Assembly: GCA_964618955.1 (NCBI GenBank) | Contig: CAZUBO010000001.1 | Coordinates: 1-64,000, forward strand | Direction: 5' to 3' | Source: JAKLIH01 sp964618955 | GTDB taxonomy: Bacteria > Patescibacteriota > Minisyncoccia > UBA6257 > JAKLIH01 | DNA length: 64,000 nt | Shown here: one piece after another, positions 31,581-41,698 of the stretch | Position numbering within the stretch: position 1 is the stretch's first letter | How the letters are laid out: every line of letters starts with the position of its first letter | Program-made: the position numbers and the translations under genes | The notes under the pieces: model-generated | The model's database searches: none | What the model was told of the DNA's origin: nothing | What the model saw: only the letters and a program-made list of their open reading frames with translations

Positions 31581-31596
31581 GGGTTTGACTGTTTTT
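31568..31596 (-). terminator. Terminator after the GIY-YIG-like gene
   Basis: AAACAATCAA/TTTGACTGTTT imperfect stem with flanking A and T runs; overlaps the 36-bp repeat. Confidence 0.55.
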
Positions 31597-31613
31597 AATA
31601 ATAAGCTTTTAAG

Positions 31614-32246
31614 CTATTTCTTCATAATTTGCTTGAGTTTTTTAAAATCTTCTTCTAAAAGAGGATGTTTGTATAGCTCGTTTACTAGTCATAGACCGCT
31701 TTTTCTAATTTTTTCTTTTGGAGAATATGATCCTAGTCAATGTTTAGAAGGGCCACACTCTTTACAAAGAGATATTGTAGAAATAATCTTAGATTCCAAA
31801 GACAATCTTTCTTCTTTGTCTTGAACCGGTAAAACAACAAAACTAAAATTGTTTTGAATATATTTGGTAACTTCTTTTTCAATTGCTTTCTGCTTGTTAA
31901 AATCAATTTTTAATGAATATTTGTTTTTGGCAACTCTAGTAGTTAAGTCCAACTCTCATTGGATAATAAAATCATCATGATTTTTATTAAGCAAAGCTCT
32001 GCCAATATTTTTTCTAAAAATACTACGATCTTTGTTTTCAACTAGAAAATGTTGTTTTAAACGAGATCTTAATTGATTAATTCCAGTATGAGTTCCAATT
32101 CTAACAATTCTATCAGTATTATGAGCTAATTCGCCTTTTTCAAATAAAATATATATACCATTTAATGGTATTTTGTTTTCGTCAAAAGGAAAACGTAAAC
32201 GAGGTAAAGTATTGATTCATTTGTGGAATTGAAAGCAATTATTCAT
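31614..32246 (-). CDS. GIY-YIG-like nuclease domain protein
   Basis: 210 residues. PLNGIYILFEKGE (about 28-40) is the GIY strand. RIVRIGTHTGINQLRSRLKQHF (about 46-67) corresponds to the YIG strand (here RIG) and the Arg/His helix. Later segments (EKEVTKYIQNN, SLESKIISTISLC) include the metal-binding Glu position, then a C-terminal helical tail with a TGA-Trp. Probably a structure-specific or defence-type nuclease. Its start overlaps the upstream gene by 8 bp. Confidence 0.6.
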
Positions 32247-32658
32247 ATTTAATTTTTTTAGATAATCATTGAAGTTGTTTTCCAATGCTTAAGCCTTGCA
32301 TTGGAATTCTGTAATGACTAATGCGGGAAATAAGAAATTTTCTATAATTATTGCCAGCTAAAAAGATAAATTCATCTTTTTTAATATTAGCTACTTTTTG
32401 TAATTGATTTAATACCATATTAGACCATTCTTGAATTTGACTAGCATTCATTTCATTTAAAGTTTTATTATATGGGACAATATACGTATTTAATCCCAAA
32501 AGGCCATATTTTGCCGAAAGAATAAAAATATTATTGTATTTAATAGATTTGGCATAAGTTAAGCTTTTTTGAAAAAGATTACTACAGTATAGCTGTCTGG
32601 CTATTGATTTAACTGAAAGTTTCTTACTAGAGCAAGCAATTAGAATTATAGTTTTCAT
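32239..32658 (-). CDS. DUF6884-like protein
   Basis: 139 residues. IILIACSSKKL at the N-terminus, ARQLYCSNLFQKSLTYA, IFILSAKYGLL and the PYNKTLNEM motif match the DUF6884 family, a Rossmann-like domain often seen in phage and defence contexts. Biochemical role unknown. The TGA near the end gives Trp and leads into an overlap with the GIY-YIG gene. Confidence 0.6.
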
Positions 32659-32667
32659 AATATTAAA

Positions 32668-33147
32668 TTAATTAAGATACCATTTGTTTAAGTGGTATTT
32701 ATCTTGATTTTTAATAATTTGTATTTGTTTTTGAATTTCTAAAACATCGCCTTCATTCAATGGTTCGAATTTATCATAAAAATCAGTTGATCTATCTGGT
32801 AAATAAACAGATTCTGGAAAAGGTTGATATTTTGCATCTTTAGCCCTGCCATAAATATGAATATGAAAAAATGGTTGTTTGCCAGTTTTAAAAGCCCAGG
32901 TACCCATATCTTGATAATTTATTTTTACCACATTAATGTCTCTGTTATTCATGGCTATCTCCATGGCTTCACCTACTATCATTGTTAGTCTTATAAATTC
33001 TATAGCTACTTCTGGGGATGCTTTAGTCCGATCAGTAATAGATTCATCTTTTATCTTTATACGAATATGGCCACCATCAGTGCGGGTGACATGAGGTGTT
33101 TCAAAAGCTTCGACAATAAAATTGTTTGTTTCATAAATTAAAGACAT
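32668..33147 (-). CDS. HIT-fold-like protein
   Basis: 159 residues, starting MSLIYETNNFIVEAFE. PFFHIHIYGRAKD (about 91-103) resembles the histidine triad, but the third His is Tyr (HIHIY), so classical nucleotidyl hydrolysis is not assured. The upstream segment VKINYQDMGTWAF fits the HIT/GalT strand before the triad. Part of a four-gene minus-strand cassette. Confidence 0.45.
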   Translation of the reverse strand: MSLIYETNNFIVEAFETPHVTRTDGGHIRIKIKDESITDRTKASPEVAIEFIRLTMIVGEAMEIAMNNRDINVVKINYQDMGTWAFKTGKQPFFHIHIYGRAKDAKYQPFPESVYLPDRSTDFYDKFEPLNEGDVLEIQKQIQIIKNQDKYHLNKWYLN

Positions 33148-33170
33148 GTTGTTTAATTTAATTTATTAAA

Positions 33171-33635
33171 TTATTCAATTCCAAATTGAACCACTAAGGG
33201 AATACTTGAAAAATACGACATGACATCAAAATTAGAATCTTTTAATTCAATCATTTCAAAATTTACACGTTCAATGAGTTTGAAATGTTCATTGCTATTT
33301 AAATATTTTTCTTTAAAAGAATTATAGTTGGTTAAAGTAAAATCAACATCTCCTCGTTGAGAATGAGTTGAATAAGGTTTACGTATTTTCATCAGCCAAA
33401 GTGACCCGATAATAGTTTCGATTGGCTTATTGAATTTATAAAGAGGGCCAGTGGGAGTATCTTCTATAATAGACCCCACAATAGACGCCTCTTGATTAAA
33501 AGTTTTGTATTCATCTTCGTTTTGACAAAATATTGCTGAATAATTTATTTTAACCACTTCGTCTGGTAAATAGATTTTATTGAGTTCCAAGGTCTTTAAG
33601 ATAAGGTAATCCAAAATCTCATTAATTGTTTGCAT
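33171..33635 (-). CDS. Uncharacterised cytosolic protein
   Basis: 154 residues, no recognised family, no membrane segment, no TGA codon. Acidic and aromatic with a predicted alpha-beta pattern. It starts MQTINEILDYLILKTLELNK and ends IPLVVQFGIE. First gene of the cassette with the HIT-like, DUF6884-like and GIY-YIG genes (gaps of 23 and 9 bp, then an overlap). Confidence 0.55.
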   Translation of the reverse strand: MQTINEILDYLILKTLELNKIYLPDEVVKINYSAIFCQNEDEYKTFNQEASIVGSIIEDTPTGPLYKFNKPIETIIGSLWLMKIRKPYSTHSQRGDVDFTLTNYNSFKEKYLNSNEHFKLIERVNFEMIELKDSNFDVMSYFSSIPLVVQFGIE

Positions 33636-33665
33636 GGTTATATCTTAATGATATTATCTATATAT

Positions 33666-33701
33666 TATAAAATACCATAGAAAAATTAAAAAAACAATCA
33701 A
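33666..33701. repeat. 36-bp intergenic repeat, copy 2
   Basis: Direct repeat of 31545-31580 with one difference; upstream of the gene starting at 33635. Confidence 0.7.
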
Positions 33702-33758
33702 CCCGATTTAATTCATATTTTTAGAATAACAGTTACATATCTTTAGCTATGTTTAAAA

Positions 33759-33881
33759 TTATCTTTCTCCCGATTGTTTAATGGTGATATCACCGAAAGA
33801 TAAAATACCAATTTCTCACATTAAAGCAATGATAATAATAGGAAATATTGTAGTAAAAGCCATAAAAGTAAAAGTGGTCAT
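33759..33881 (-). CDS. Possible 40-residue membrane peptide
   Basis: Frame MTTFTFMAFTTIFPIIIIALMWEIG... with one hydrophobic helix (about 5-24), TGA-Trp at 22 and a polar tail. No SD; the 15-bp inverted repeat at 33891 sits immediately upstream. The rest of the 33636-34028 gap holds this repeat and a plus-strand promoter. Confidence 0.35.
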
Positions 33882-33890
33882 TAATTACGT

Positions 33891-33926
33891 CATAATGAGC
33901 AAAAAAGGTACTTTTTGCTCATTATG
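33891..33926. repeat. 15-bp perfect inverted repeat
   Basis: CATAATGAGCAAAAA/TTTTTGCTCATTATG with a 6-nt centre, between the small membrane frame and the ATPase promoter. Could be an operator or a terminator-like hairpin. Confidence 0.6.
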
Positions 33927-33956
33927 AGGAATTTACTGCGCAAAAAAGGCAATTTA

Positions 33957-33985
33957 TTGACAAATTCTTGCAAATATGCTAATAT
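33957..33985 (+). promoter_or_regulatory. Promoter of the DUF4143 ATPase gene
   Basis: TTGACA, 17 bp, TAATAT, 43 bp before the start codon. Confidence 0.65.
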
Positions 33986-34028
33986 TAACACAAGGATTGA
34001 GTATAAAAACTATTAAATAAACATAAAT

Positions 34029-35306
34029 ATGGCTAATCCAGTCGTGGTTAATTCGTTAAAAAAGCAAAGACAAGAGCGAGACTTGTTTTTGCAAGGTCAA
34101 TATATTATTAGGGAAAAAAGTAAAAATCCAAAAAATTATTTAGGTAATGATTTGATAAAAGTTATTACAGGACCAAGACGCAGTGGAAAATCTACTTTTG
34201 CCCTTTTACTATTAAAAAAGGAGGATTACGCTTATGTTAATCTAGAAGATAATAGTTTGATGAGCCTCATACAAGATAATGACGATGAATTAATGAATGC
34301 TTTAGAAGAAGTATATGGTAAATTCACATATATTCTCATTGATGAAATACAAAATCTTAATGCCTGAGAAATGTTTTTAAATAAGCTACATCGACGAGGC
34401 TATAATGTATTTGTTACAGGTTCCAATGGTAAATTACTTAGTGGTGAATTAACTACTTCTTTAACTGGCAGACATATAACCATAGATATTTTTCCTCTTA
34501 GTTTCCAGGAAGTTATGAACTATCTTTATCCAGAATCTAAACCACCTGACAGTACTATATCAGCAGAATTAAGAAAATATTTGATCAGTGGTGGTTTTCC
34601 AGAAATTATAACCAAACAATTTGATGTTAATAATTATTTAGGGAATTTAATAAACTCAACAATCTATAAAGATGTTGTGACTAGAAATAAAATAAGAATG
34701 GCCCCTAAAGTAGAGAAATTAGCTAATTATTTAATAGCTAATTGTACTAGAGAGTTTAGTTATCGTAACATCGCTAAAATGCTAGAAGTAAAAAGTGACA
34801 ACACCGTCAATAAATATATAGAATATTTGGAACAAACTTTTTTGTTTTTTCAATTAAACAGGTACTCTTTTAAATTCAAGGAACAAGTAAATTCTAATAA
34901 AAAAATATATGTTGTAGACAATGGTATTTTAAGTTCTCAGAATCGTTTTAATTCTTCTAGTGAAGGCAACTATCTTGAGAATATGATCTTTGTAGAATTA
35001 TTGAGAAGAAAATACAGACCGAATATTGATTTGTTTTATTACAAAACAAGAAATGATAAAGAGGTAGACTTTATATTAAAAGATTGACAAAAAACAAAAG
35101 AATTAATACAAGTGTCATATGATATTCATGATCCCAAAACAGAGAAAAGAGAAGTTTCTGCTCTTTTAGAAGCAAGCGAAGAATTAAAATGTGATAATTT
35201 AACTATAATCAATTGGGATATAGAAAAGGATGAAATTAAAAATGGGAAAACAATTAAATATATACCCGCTTGAAAATGATTACTTTCTGAAGAAAAGTCT
35301 AAATAA
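34029..35306 (+). CDS. AAA ATPase with DUF4143 C-terminal domain
   Basis: 425 residues. Walker A is GPRRSGKST (about 48-56) and Walker B YILIDEIQN (about 104-112). The sensor segment is VFVTGSNGKLL, and ISGGFPEI precedes the helical/winged region. A nuclease-like DUF4143 C-terminus carries NYLENMIFVELLRR and DKEVDFIL, a PD-(D/E)XK-like pattern. This architecture is abundant and poorly understood, often near defence or mobile genes. Several TGA-Trp. Sits just left of the inverted-repeat island. Confidence 0.82.
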
Positions 35307-35373
35307 ATTGCGAATTAAATAATATCCACAACAAGTAAGTAATTAGTTAAGAAGCTGAAATTTAGTTATTAAA

Positions 35374-35401
35374 AAAAACAATCAATGGTTTGATTGTTTT
35401 T
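35374..35401 (+). terminator. Terminator after the DUF4143 ATPase gene
   Basis: AAAACAATCAA/TTTGATTGTTTT with loop TGG, seven bp before the left inverted repeat. Confidence 0.75.
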
Positions 35402-35407
35402 CAACTG

Positions 35408-35711
35408 GCGGTACCTCCTGGTTAAGATTAGAACCTTTTTTGAAGAAAATCCAGATTGGGTAATTTAACCCCACCCCAGCATTTCCGCTCAACAAGAACT
35501 GTTGAGAAAGACAAAACAATTTTCTTTTCATTCTTTGAATTTCGCGCGCAACCCCTTTTTCTTTAAAAAGGTAGGAAAATTGTTTTGTCTTAAAGTCTTT
35601 TTAACAAAGACTGCGGAAATGCTTCCCACCCTAGTCCGCCTTCGGCGGACGATGAATTGGTAAAAATTCCTTCTTTCCAGCCCCCTTCGTTTTTGAGGGG
35701 TTAGGAGGGTT
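35408..35711 (+). repeat. 304-bp inverted repeat A, left copy
   Basis: As far as I can align by eye it is identical to the reverse complement of 41235-41538. It begins GCGGTACCTCC and ends GGAGGGTT. Inside are a GTCCGC-CTTCG-GCGGAC hairpin (UUCG tetraloop) and nested arms GCATTTCCGC/GCGGAAATGC and GACAAAACAATTTTC/GAAAATTGTTTTGTC. More GC-rich than the host. No gene in it. Confidence 0.9.
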
Positions 35712-35786
35712 TTACTCACAAATTTCAAGGTTTCCATCGTCCTATTGAATTGAACTGAATTTTTAAATTGTTTTTATTCAGTTATT

Positions 35787-37547
35787 TTATGCCAATTTTG
35801 ATTTTGAAAAATCGATTATAGCTTTTATCTTATCCTTCGTTTCTTTAGACAAATAATCGGGTATCGTTCTTTCTGAATATAAAATCTGGATACCTGTGTT
35901 AAATGCGCTTTTATTATATTTGAATAAAGAAGGGTTAAATTCTTTTGAAATCAAAACCCTTTCTTCTTCGGTAAACAAATCTTCAGTTGTAAGATTTTTT
36001 CAAGAAGAATCGATATCTTCCAGGGAAAAAATATGGTCTTCATTACTTATTTCCTGAATGTATCGTTTCTTTTGACTAACCCCTTCTTTATCTGCATCAA
36101 GCACAACTATGTATTTTCTCCCCCAAGATTCATATAACCCAATCGGAAGATCCAGTTTTGTTGCACCATGCCCAGGATAAAAATTACAAATATTAGTACT
36201 ATCCTCAAAAACAATTTCTTTAAAATATTTAAAAGTGCTGTAGTCAAATTTTCCTTCAGTTATTACAATATCTGGTATTAGCTCCAATAGCCCTGGCTGA
36301 TAATCTAAAACATCAAGAATTGGTTGAAAATAAGAAATTTGGTTTGGATAATTCGAAACAAATTGTTTATATTTATAAGCCTCTATTTCCGTCTTGCTTG
36401 AATTAAAATCTTCATCTTCTTTGTACTCAAGTCCTTTGTTTTTAATAATATATGTGGCATTTAATCAAACGGGGTTAATTAAGTGATGGCTATGGGTTGT
36501 ATATATAAGTCTAGATTTAGTTGTAATTATCCCAAAGATATTAAGTAAGCTTTTCTGTGCAGCTTGATGTAAATTAGAAGCAGGCTCATCTAGAAGAAAT
36601 AATATCTCACCGCTCGTTTTAATTCGTTCTTTTCTAAACTCTGTATATAATAGAAAAGTAAAAAACCATCTAAAACCTAAACTACGTTCCGCTATCGAAT
36701 AAGTTTGTTTTCCTTCTTTAACACTAAGCTTAATATAATACTTTCCTTCATCTTGTCCAGATTTAACAACAATTTCTTTTTTGCTTACTTTTTGGAGCTT
36801 ACTTCATTCATCAAAAACAATTTTCGAAATCTGTGCTCCGAGTTCGTTTTCTACCGCTTCTAATGCCTGCCTATTTGCATCGTTGGGATTATTTAATCTA
36901 TCTAACAAGCTTTTTTGCACATTATAAGACGGATTAATTGAGGTTAACACATCTTCAATAATCGAAACGTACTCTTTTTCTTTTTCTTTATCTGGACTAA
37001 GTCATATTTTTTCTGGAAATGTTGATAAAAAATCTCGATAAAAAATAATATCTGGAGATAAATTATTCTTTATGTATAACCAAAGTTCATTATAAATACT
37101 ACTGTCAAGAGGTGACTCTTTCGATTTTGCCGTTTTCTTTACTGTTACGAATCGAGAGTATGTTTTTTTGGTTTCTCCTGGTTGAGAATTGGTGAAGGAA
37201 TACACCCTCTCAACAATAATTGTGTCACAAATTATTATTTCTTTTGCTTGGATTTTTTCGTGCACAAATTTTTGAATTTTCTTTTTATCGTCTTCCGAAA
37301 ACATTAAAGTTGCTTTAATTGTTGTATTTCCAGTAAATCCTCCTGCTTCACTCTTAGGAATAAGTAGGTGTCGTAAATTTTCTTGTACTTCAAATTCAAA
37401 ATCATTAATAGCTTCAAGTATGGTCGTTTTTCCGGACTCGTTAAGTCCAACTAAAGTATAAATTTTGTGATTTGGTTGAATATCAAGATCAAGCAGTAAG
37501 TTTTTTATTCCCTTATAATTCGTAATTGTAAAATTCTTATATTTCAT
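35787..37547 (-). CDS. OLD-like ATPase/TOPRIM protein
   Basis: 586 residues. Walker A GLNESGKTT (about 34-42) sits in a RecF/OLD-type start (NFTITNYKGIKNL). Signature/Walker B ILFLLDEPASNLH is at about 345, followed by TTHSHHLI. The C-terminus has a TOPRIM-like domain with VITEGKFDYSTF (about 430) and IVVLDADKEG (about 475). This is the single-protein OLD nuclease plan used in phage defence. No UvrD-like partner is adjacent, so it is not Gabija. Last gene of the R-M operon; several TGA-Trp. Confidence 0.7.
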
Positions 37548-37592
37548 AATTTTTGAAAAATTAATTTTTTATTATAAATTCAAACTCTTTGT

Positions 37593-38375
37593 TTATCCCA
37601 TATTTTTATAATTATTGATTCTTTTATATGAAACTTGAATATATTTTTCTTCCTTTTCAATTCCAATCCAATTCCTACCAAGAGCATTAGCGACAACAGC
37701 TGTCGTTCCACTGCCCATAAACGGATCGAGAACGAGATCTCCCTTGCTACTAGATGTTAATAATACCTGCTGAACAAGTTTAAGAGGTTTTTGCGTTGGA
37801 TGTGCTTTTATCCCATTTTCATCTCGAACCCTTTCACTCCCTCTGCAAAGAGGAAATACTCAATCGGTGTCTTTCATTTGTTCACCACCGTTCATTTGTT
37901 TTAAAAATTCATTATTAAAGGTATAATTTTTACAATTTTTATTTTTTACCGCTCAAATTAATGTCTCGTGATTATTCGTAAATCTTCTGCCATTAAAATT
38001 CGGCATAGCGTCAATTTTTACCCAAATTACATCATTTAAAAATCATAATCCCAAATCTTGCATAATTTTTCCAACGCGAAAAACATTGTGATACATTCCC
38101 ATTACTCAAATTGTTCCAGTTGGTTTCAAAACTCTTTGACATTCTTTAAGTCAATCTTCTGTAAACTTATCATATTCTTCGTAACTTTCAAACTTATCTC
38201 ATGCGTCGTTTACGGGGATTACTTCTGTTCCGTTTGCTCTCACTAATCTTTTATTGTCGGGCAATTGCAAATTATATGGTGGGTCAGCAAAAATTAAATC
38301 GAACGAATTATCGGGAAAACTCTTTAAAACTTCTATACAATCCCCTTGTATAATTGTGTTTAGATATTTTTCCAT
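37593..38375 (-). CDS. Beta-class DNA adenine methyltransferase (HinfI/CcrM-like)
   Basis: 260 residues. Catalytic DPPYNLQL near residue 30, then the target-recognition region with GTIWVMGMYHNVFRVG, MPNFNGRRFTNNHETLIWA and CRGSERV. The C-terminal SAM motif is DPFMGSGTT with HPTQKP before it. DPPY preceding the SAM motif defines the beta class. The middle closely resembles GANTC methylases, so GANTC is the likely target (inference). Trp codons include TGA. Ten bp after the other methylase gene. Confidence 0.85.
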
Positions 38376-38384
38376 GTAATATAT

Positions 38385-39515
38385 TTAAAAATTATAAATA
38401 ACAAGGTGTTTAACATCTCTATTGTTTCGGCCCTTAACATTATAAAGATACTTTTTTTCAAAACTATCTACTTTTATTCCTTTTTTATTAGCATATAACT
38501 CATGAATGAATGGAGTTTTTTTAATGATCAAAATGAATTTAGCTTTCGTTTTGTAAAGGCATTTTGCTAACCTTTTTTGGTCTTCTTTATCAAAATTACT
38601 TTTTTCGTAATCACTAAAATCCGTATCGTAGGGTGGATCAAGAAAAATAAAATCATTTTTGCTTAAATCTCCCCGAGAAAGAATTTTTTCAAAATCCGTA
38701 TCATAAATTTTAGTATTAGAAAATAGATTTTCTATTTCTTTACTAAAAATATAGTCAACTTTTCCTCGAAAGTCTTTTTGATTATATGCAATACCGCCAT
38801 ATGGAATGTTAAAATAGCCATCAGAGTTAAATCTAAACATTGACCCGTAGCAAAACTCTCTAATAAAATAATAATTGGCTATCTTTTTCGCAAGTGAAGT
38901 TTTGTATTTTGATCCATTTTTATTCATAACATCTCTAAAATGCATATAAAATCCACTTCTAAAAGCAGTCTCTATATTCTTATGTAGGTCTCCTTTCGGC
39001 AATGTTCCTCTTTCTTGTTCTATTTTTTTAGTTCTACTTATTTTAGAAATAATATTCTTGATTATTTCTAATAAAAGATTATTTGGATCAAGCGCAAAAT
39101 CTTTTGAAAATAATCCGTTAAATTGATCTTCTTTTGATCTTAATTTTTTCGTTATTATTTCCTTAATTTCTTTCTCCGTTATTTTGCCTTTTTTGAGATC
39201 ATTATATAATTGAATTAAACCGTCTTCAAAAATCTTTAAATATTTTGGAATTTTTTCTCAATTATCAACATAGTCATAAAGACAATATTTAAACTTCTTT
39301 TTATCATTTTCTCCCTTAATAAAACGATAAAATTCTATTAGCTCCTTACAGATATCGTTTATTATAGCTTTTTTTGGTTGAAGATTAAAAAAAACTGCAC
39401 CACCACCAAAAAATGGCTCAATATAACGAGAATATTCTGGTATAAGGTCTTTTATTTCCCCATACTCTTTTGATTTACCCCCGGGTCATTTTATAAGCGG
39501 TTGATTATTTGTCAT
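38385..39515 (-). CDS. D12-class DNA adenine methyltransferase
   Basis: 376 residues. N-terminal IKWPGGKSKE (TGA-coded invariant Trp), SAM motif EPFFGGGAVFF (about 33-43), IINDICKELI, and catalytic FLDPPYDTDF (about 295). A long helical Lys-rich insertion (about 75-165) separates the halves and makes it about 100 residues longer than Dam. Methylates adenine N6; the site is not predictable. Starts 1 bp after the restriction gene's stop. Confidence 0.85.
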
Positions 39516-39516
39516 A

Positions 39517-40332
39517 TTAACCAAGATAAGTTTTTTTAATAGAATCAAGCGCAGACTTTATTAATCCAGCCTTTTCTTTGTATGCAGAAAGTACGATATT
39601 ATAACCATCATTTGATTTACAAACGAAATCTCAAAAATCTTTTCCAATTAAAAGTTCTTCTTCTGCAAAGAATTGACGAACTCTTTCTTGTCTTCAAGGT
39701 TTTCCTTCTCCATATCTATTATATGCGGTTGCAAAATATAATTGAATTTTTTTATTCTTTGTGGATGTATTTGATAAGATTGTAAATTGCTCAAGTAATG
39801 CCTCTTTTTCTGAGCGAGATTTTTTATTGTCGAGATCTCCTCCGATTTTTAATTCAATTAAGTAATTATCTCCTGTTTCTTTATCAACTAAATAATAATC
39901 ACTTTCATGCCTTTTGGTTTTTAAAGTTTTGTCTTCCGGTTTTTTCCTTAAAAACTGATAATCTTTAACTGCTGGAGGTGTGATTTCTCTTCTTTTATAT
40001 TTTTCAAGTAATTCGGCGATTCCTCTTGTTTGTTCTACGCTTAACGGACCCTCAACTCTTCTGTTTACCTCATAAGAAAATCCGGCAATATTAATCGCTA
40101 GTTTTTCGAGCATATTACCAAGCGAGCTATCTAGAGATCTAACAAGGGCTGTATAATATTGTATCTCTGGACCAAGGGCAGCGATAAAAACATTATGAAT
40201 TTTCATATTTAAGGTGCCCTCTGGATCGTCTATCTCTCCTTCATGCCTCGCCTGAAAGCCCTCAGCATAAGCTTCAACTGCAGTATGGACTAACGACCTA
40301 ATAGCTTCCTTTTTGTTTAGTGTATTTTTCAT
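39517..40332 (-). CDS. Type II restriction endonuclease (PD-(D/E)XK; TdeIII-like)
   Basis: 271 residues in an operon with two methylases. ESDYYLV followed about 13 residues later by LIELKIGGDLDNKK gives D-x(n)-E-x-K, the nuclease core. The C-terminal motifs KPWRQERVRQFFAEEELLIG and DFWDFVCKS (TGA-Trp) resemble what I recall of the TdeIII-type family, but recognition of that family is from memory and uncertain. The recognition site is not deducible. Two bp from the upstream unknown gene. Confidence 0.65.
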
Positions 40333-40334
40333 AT

Positions 40335-40904
40335 TTATTTTTTTAATAATTCCAAATTTTTATTATTTCATGATAAGATATCATATAATTTGTATTGATA
40401 CCCTGGGCTACCTCAAAAAAATTCTTTATTTTCCATAAATTTTAATAATGGTGTTTCTTTTTTAAGTTTGTCTGAAAAATTAATTAAGTTTCTAAAAAAT
40501 AAGTACGTATAATCTATAGATGTCAAGGTTATATAATTTATAGCAATCGCATTTTCCTTATTAACAATACCTGGCAACATATCTGAATATCTTAATTGAT
40601 ATTGTTTGTATAACATATCTAAGTCATTCGTAGCTATATTTAAATCAAAATCGAGTTTAATATTTTTCAAAACAATACTAATTATTTTAACTACATTATG
40701 TTTTTCGTTTCCTTTTAGTTTCTTTATTTCTTGAATAACGATATTATTTGAAATACTTTCTAAATAAAGCTTGATAGTGCTATCAATTAATTGTATTGCC
40801 AATTCCGCTCCTATTTGAAAAAAATAATCAATAAACAATTTTCTAATTACTATGTATTTTAGGTCATTCATCATTACACCCATATGTATTTCTTTTTCTC
40901 CCAT
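40335..40904 (-). CDS. Unknown protein in the R-M operon
   Basis: 189 residues, no recognised family, mostly helical with Ile/Asn/Leu-rich segments and no clear membrane helix. It starts MGEKEIHMGVMMNDLKY and has two TGA-Trp near its C-terminus. It lies between the regulator and the restriction enzyme with gaps of 4 and 2 bp, so it is likely a functional member of the system. Confidence 0.6.
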
Positions 40905-40908
40905 TTTT

Positions 40909-41115
40909 TTATTTAATTAGATCCTCTATATTAACCCCTAAGACCTTTGCAATTTTTGCCATCATCATTACAGACGGCTTTTTGATTACGTTACTTTCCA
41001 TTTTTGTAAGAGTAGTGTACTTAACTCCTGATTTAACAGCAAGTTCTTCTTGAGATAACTCTTTTTTTGTTCTGTATTTTTTAATATTTTCTCCAATGTT
41101 TATTTCTCTTGACAT
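40909..41115 (-). CDS. XRE-family regulator (R-M controller-like)
   Basis: 68 residues from the Met at 41115 (MSREINIGENIKKYRT). A longer start at 41169 adds an unlikely 18-residue extension. The helix-turn-helix LSQEELAVKSGVKYTTLTKME and the C-terminal KIAKVLGVNIEDLI fit the Xre/C-protein fold. Promoter-proximal position before the endonuclease is typical of controller proteins that delay endonuclease expression. Repeated ATAGTATTATA/AATACTATC-like half-sites lie upstream of the start (about 41135-41180). Confidence 0.78.
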   Translation of the reverse strand: MSREINIGENIKKYRTKKELSQEELAVKSGVKYTTLTKMESNVIKKPSVMMMAKIAKVLGVNIEDLIK

Positions 41116-41234
41116 ATTTTCAATTATTTGATAGTATTTAAATGATATAGTATATTTCTGACTTTTCAATATAATACTATCATAATTTTAAAAAATAATC
41201 AATGGCCGTATTCCCCTTTTTACAGGGAAACCCT

Positions 41235-41538
41235 AACCCTCCTAACCCCTCAAAAACGAAGGGGGCTGGAAAGAAGGAATTTTTACCAATTCATCGTCCG
41301 CCGAAGGCGGACTAGGGTGGGAAGCATTTCCGCAGTCTTTGTTAAAAAGACTTTAAGACAAAACAATTTTCCTACCTTTTTAAAGAAAAAGGGGTTGCGC
41401 GCGAAATTCAAAGAATGAAAAGAAAATTGTTTTGTCTTTCTCAACAGTTCTTGTTGAGCGGAAATGCTGGGGTGGGGTTAAATTACCCAATCTGGATTTT
41501 CTTCAAAAAAGGTTCTAATCTTAACCAGGAGGTACCGC
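41235..41538 (-). repeat. 304-bp inverted repeat A, right copy
   Basis: Reverse complement of 35408-35711. Its outer end GGTACCGC overlaps the start of repeat B by four bases (CCGC). The interval from the XRE start to the recombinase start contains only repeats A and B. Confidence 0.9.
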
Positions 41539-41663
41539 AAACTGTTAATTTTATCATTTTCGGAGGTTATTACCTCGCCCTCACTACGTTCGGGCTCGTA
41601 ATCTGCGATGATTTTATATGGGTTTTTGAAATCAAAAAACAAATTCTGATTGATTAAACGAAA
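41535..41663 (+). repeat. 129-bp inverted repeat B, left copy
   Basis: Reverse complement of 43091-43219 as far as I can align. The right copy is the 3' end of the recombinase coding sequence, so this left copy is an inverted duplicate of that gene end placed 36 bp upstream of its own start. Confidence 0.88.
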
Positions 41664-41698
41664 AAATTAATAATATTTTGACCTTTTAAACACAAAAT

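Noticed and set aside
35528..35737. 69-residue Arg-rich frame inside repeat A
   Set aside because: Lies wholly within the structured inverted repeat; no RBS or promoter, and the mirrored copy does not conserve a start context.
35787..37547. Gabija (GajA) assignment
   Set aside because: The ATPase-TOPRIM layout fits, but no UvrD-like GajB lies next to it.
41415..41657. 80-residue frame upstream of the recombinase
   Set aside because: Spans the A/B repeat junction and is the antisense of the recombinase 3' end; not a gene.
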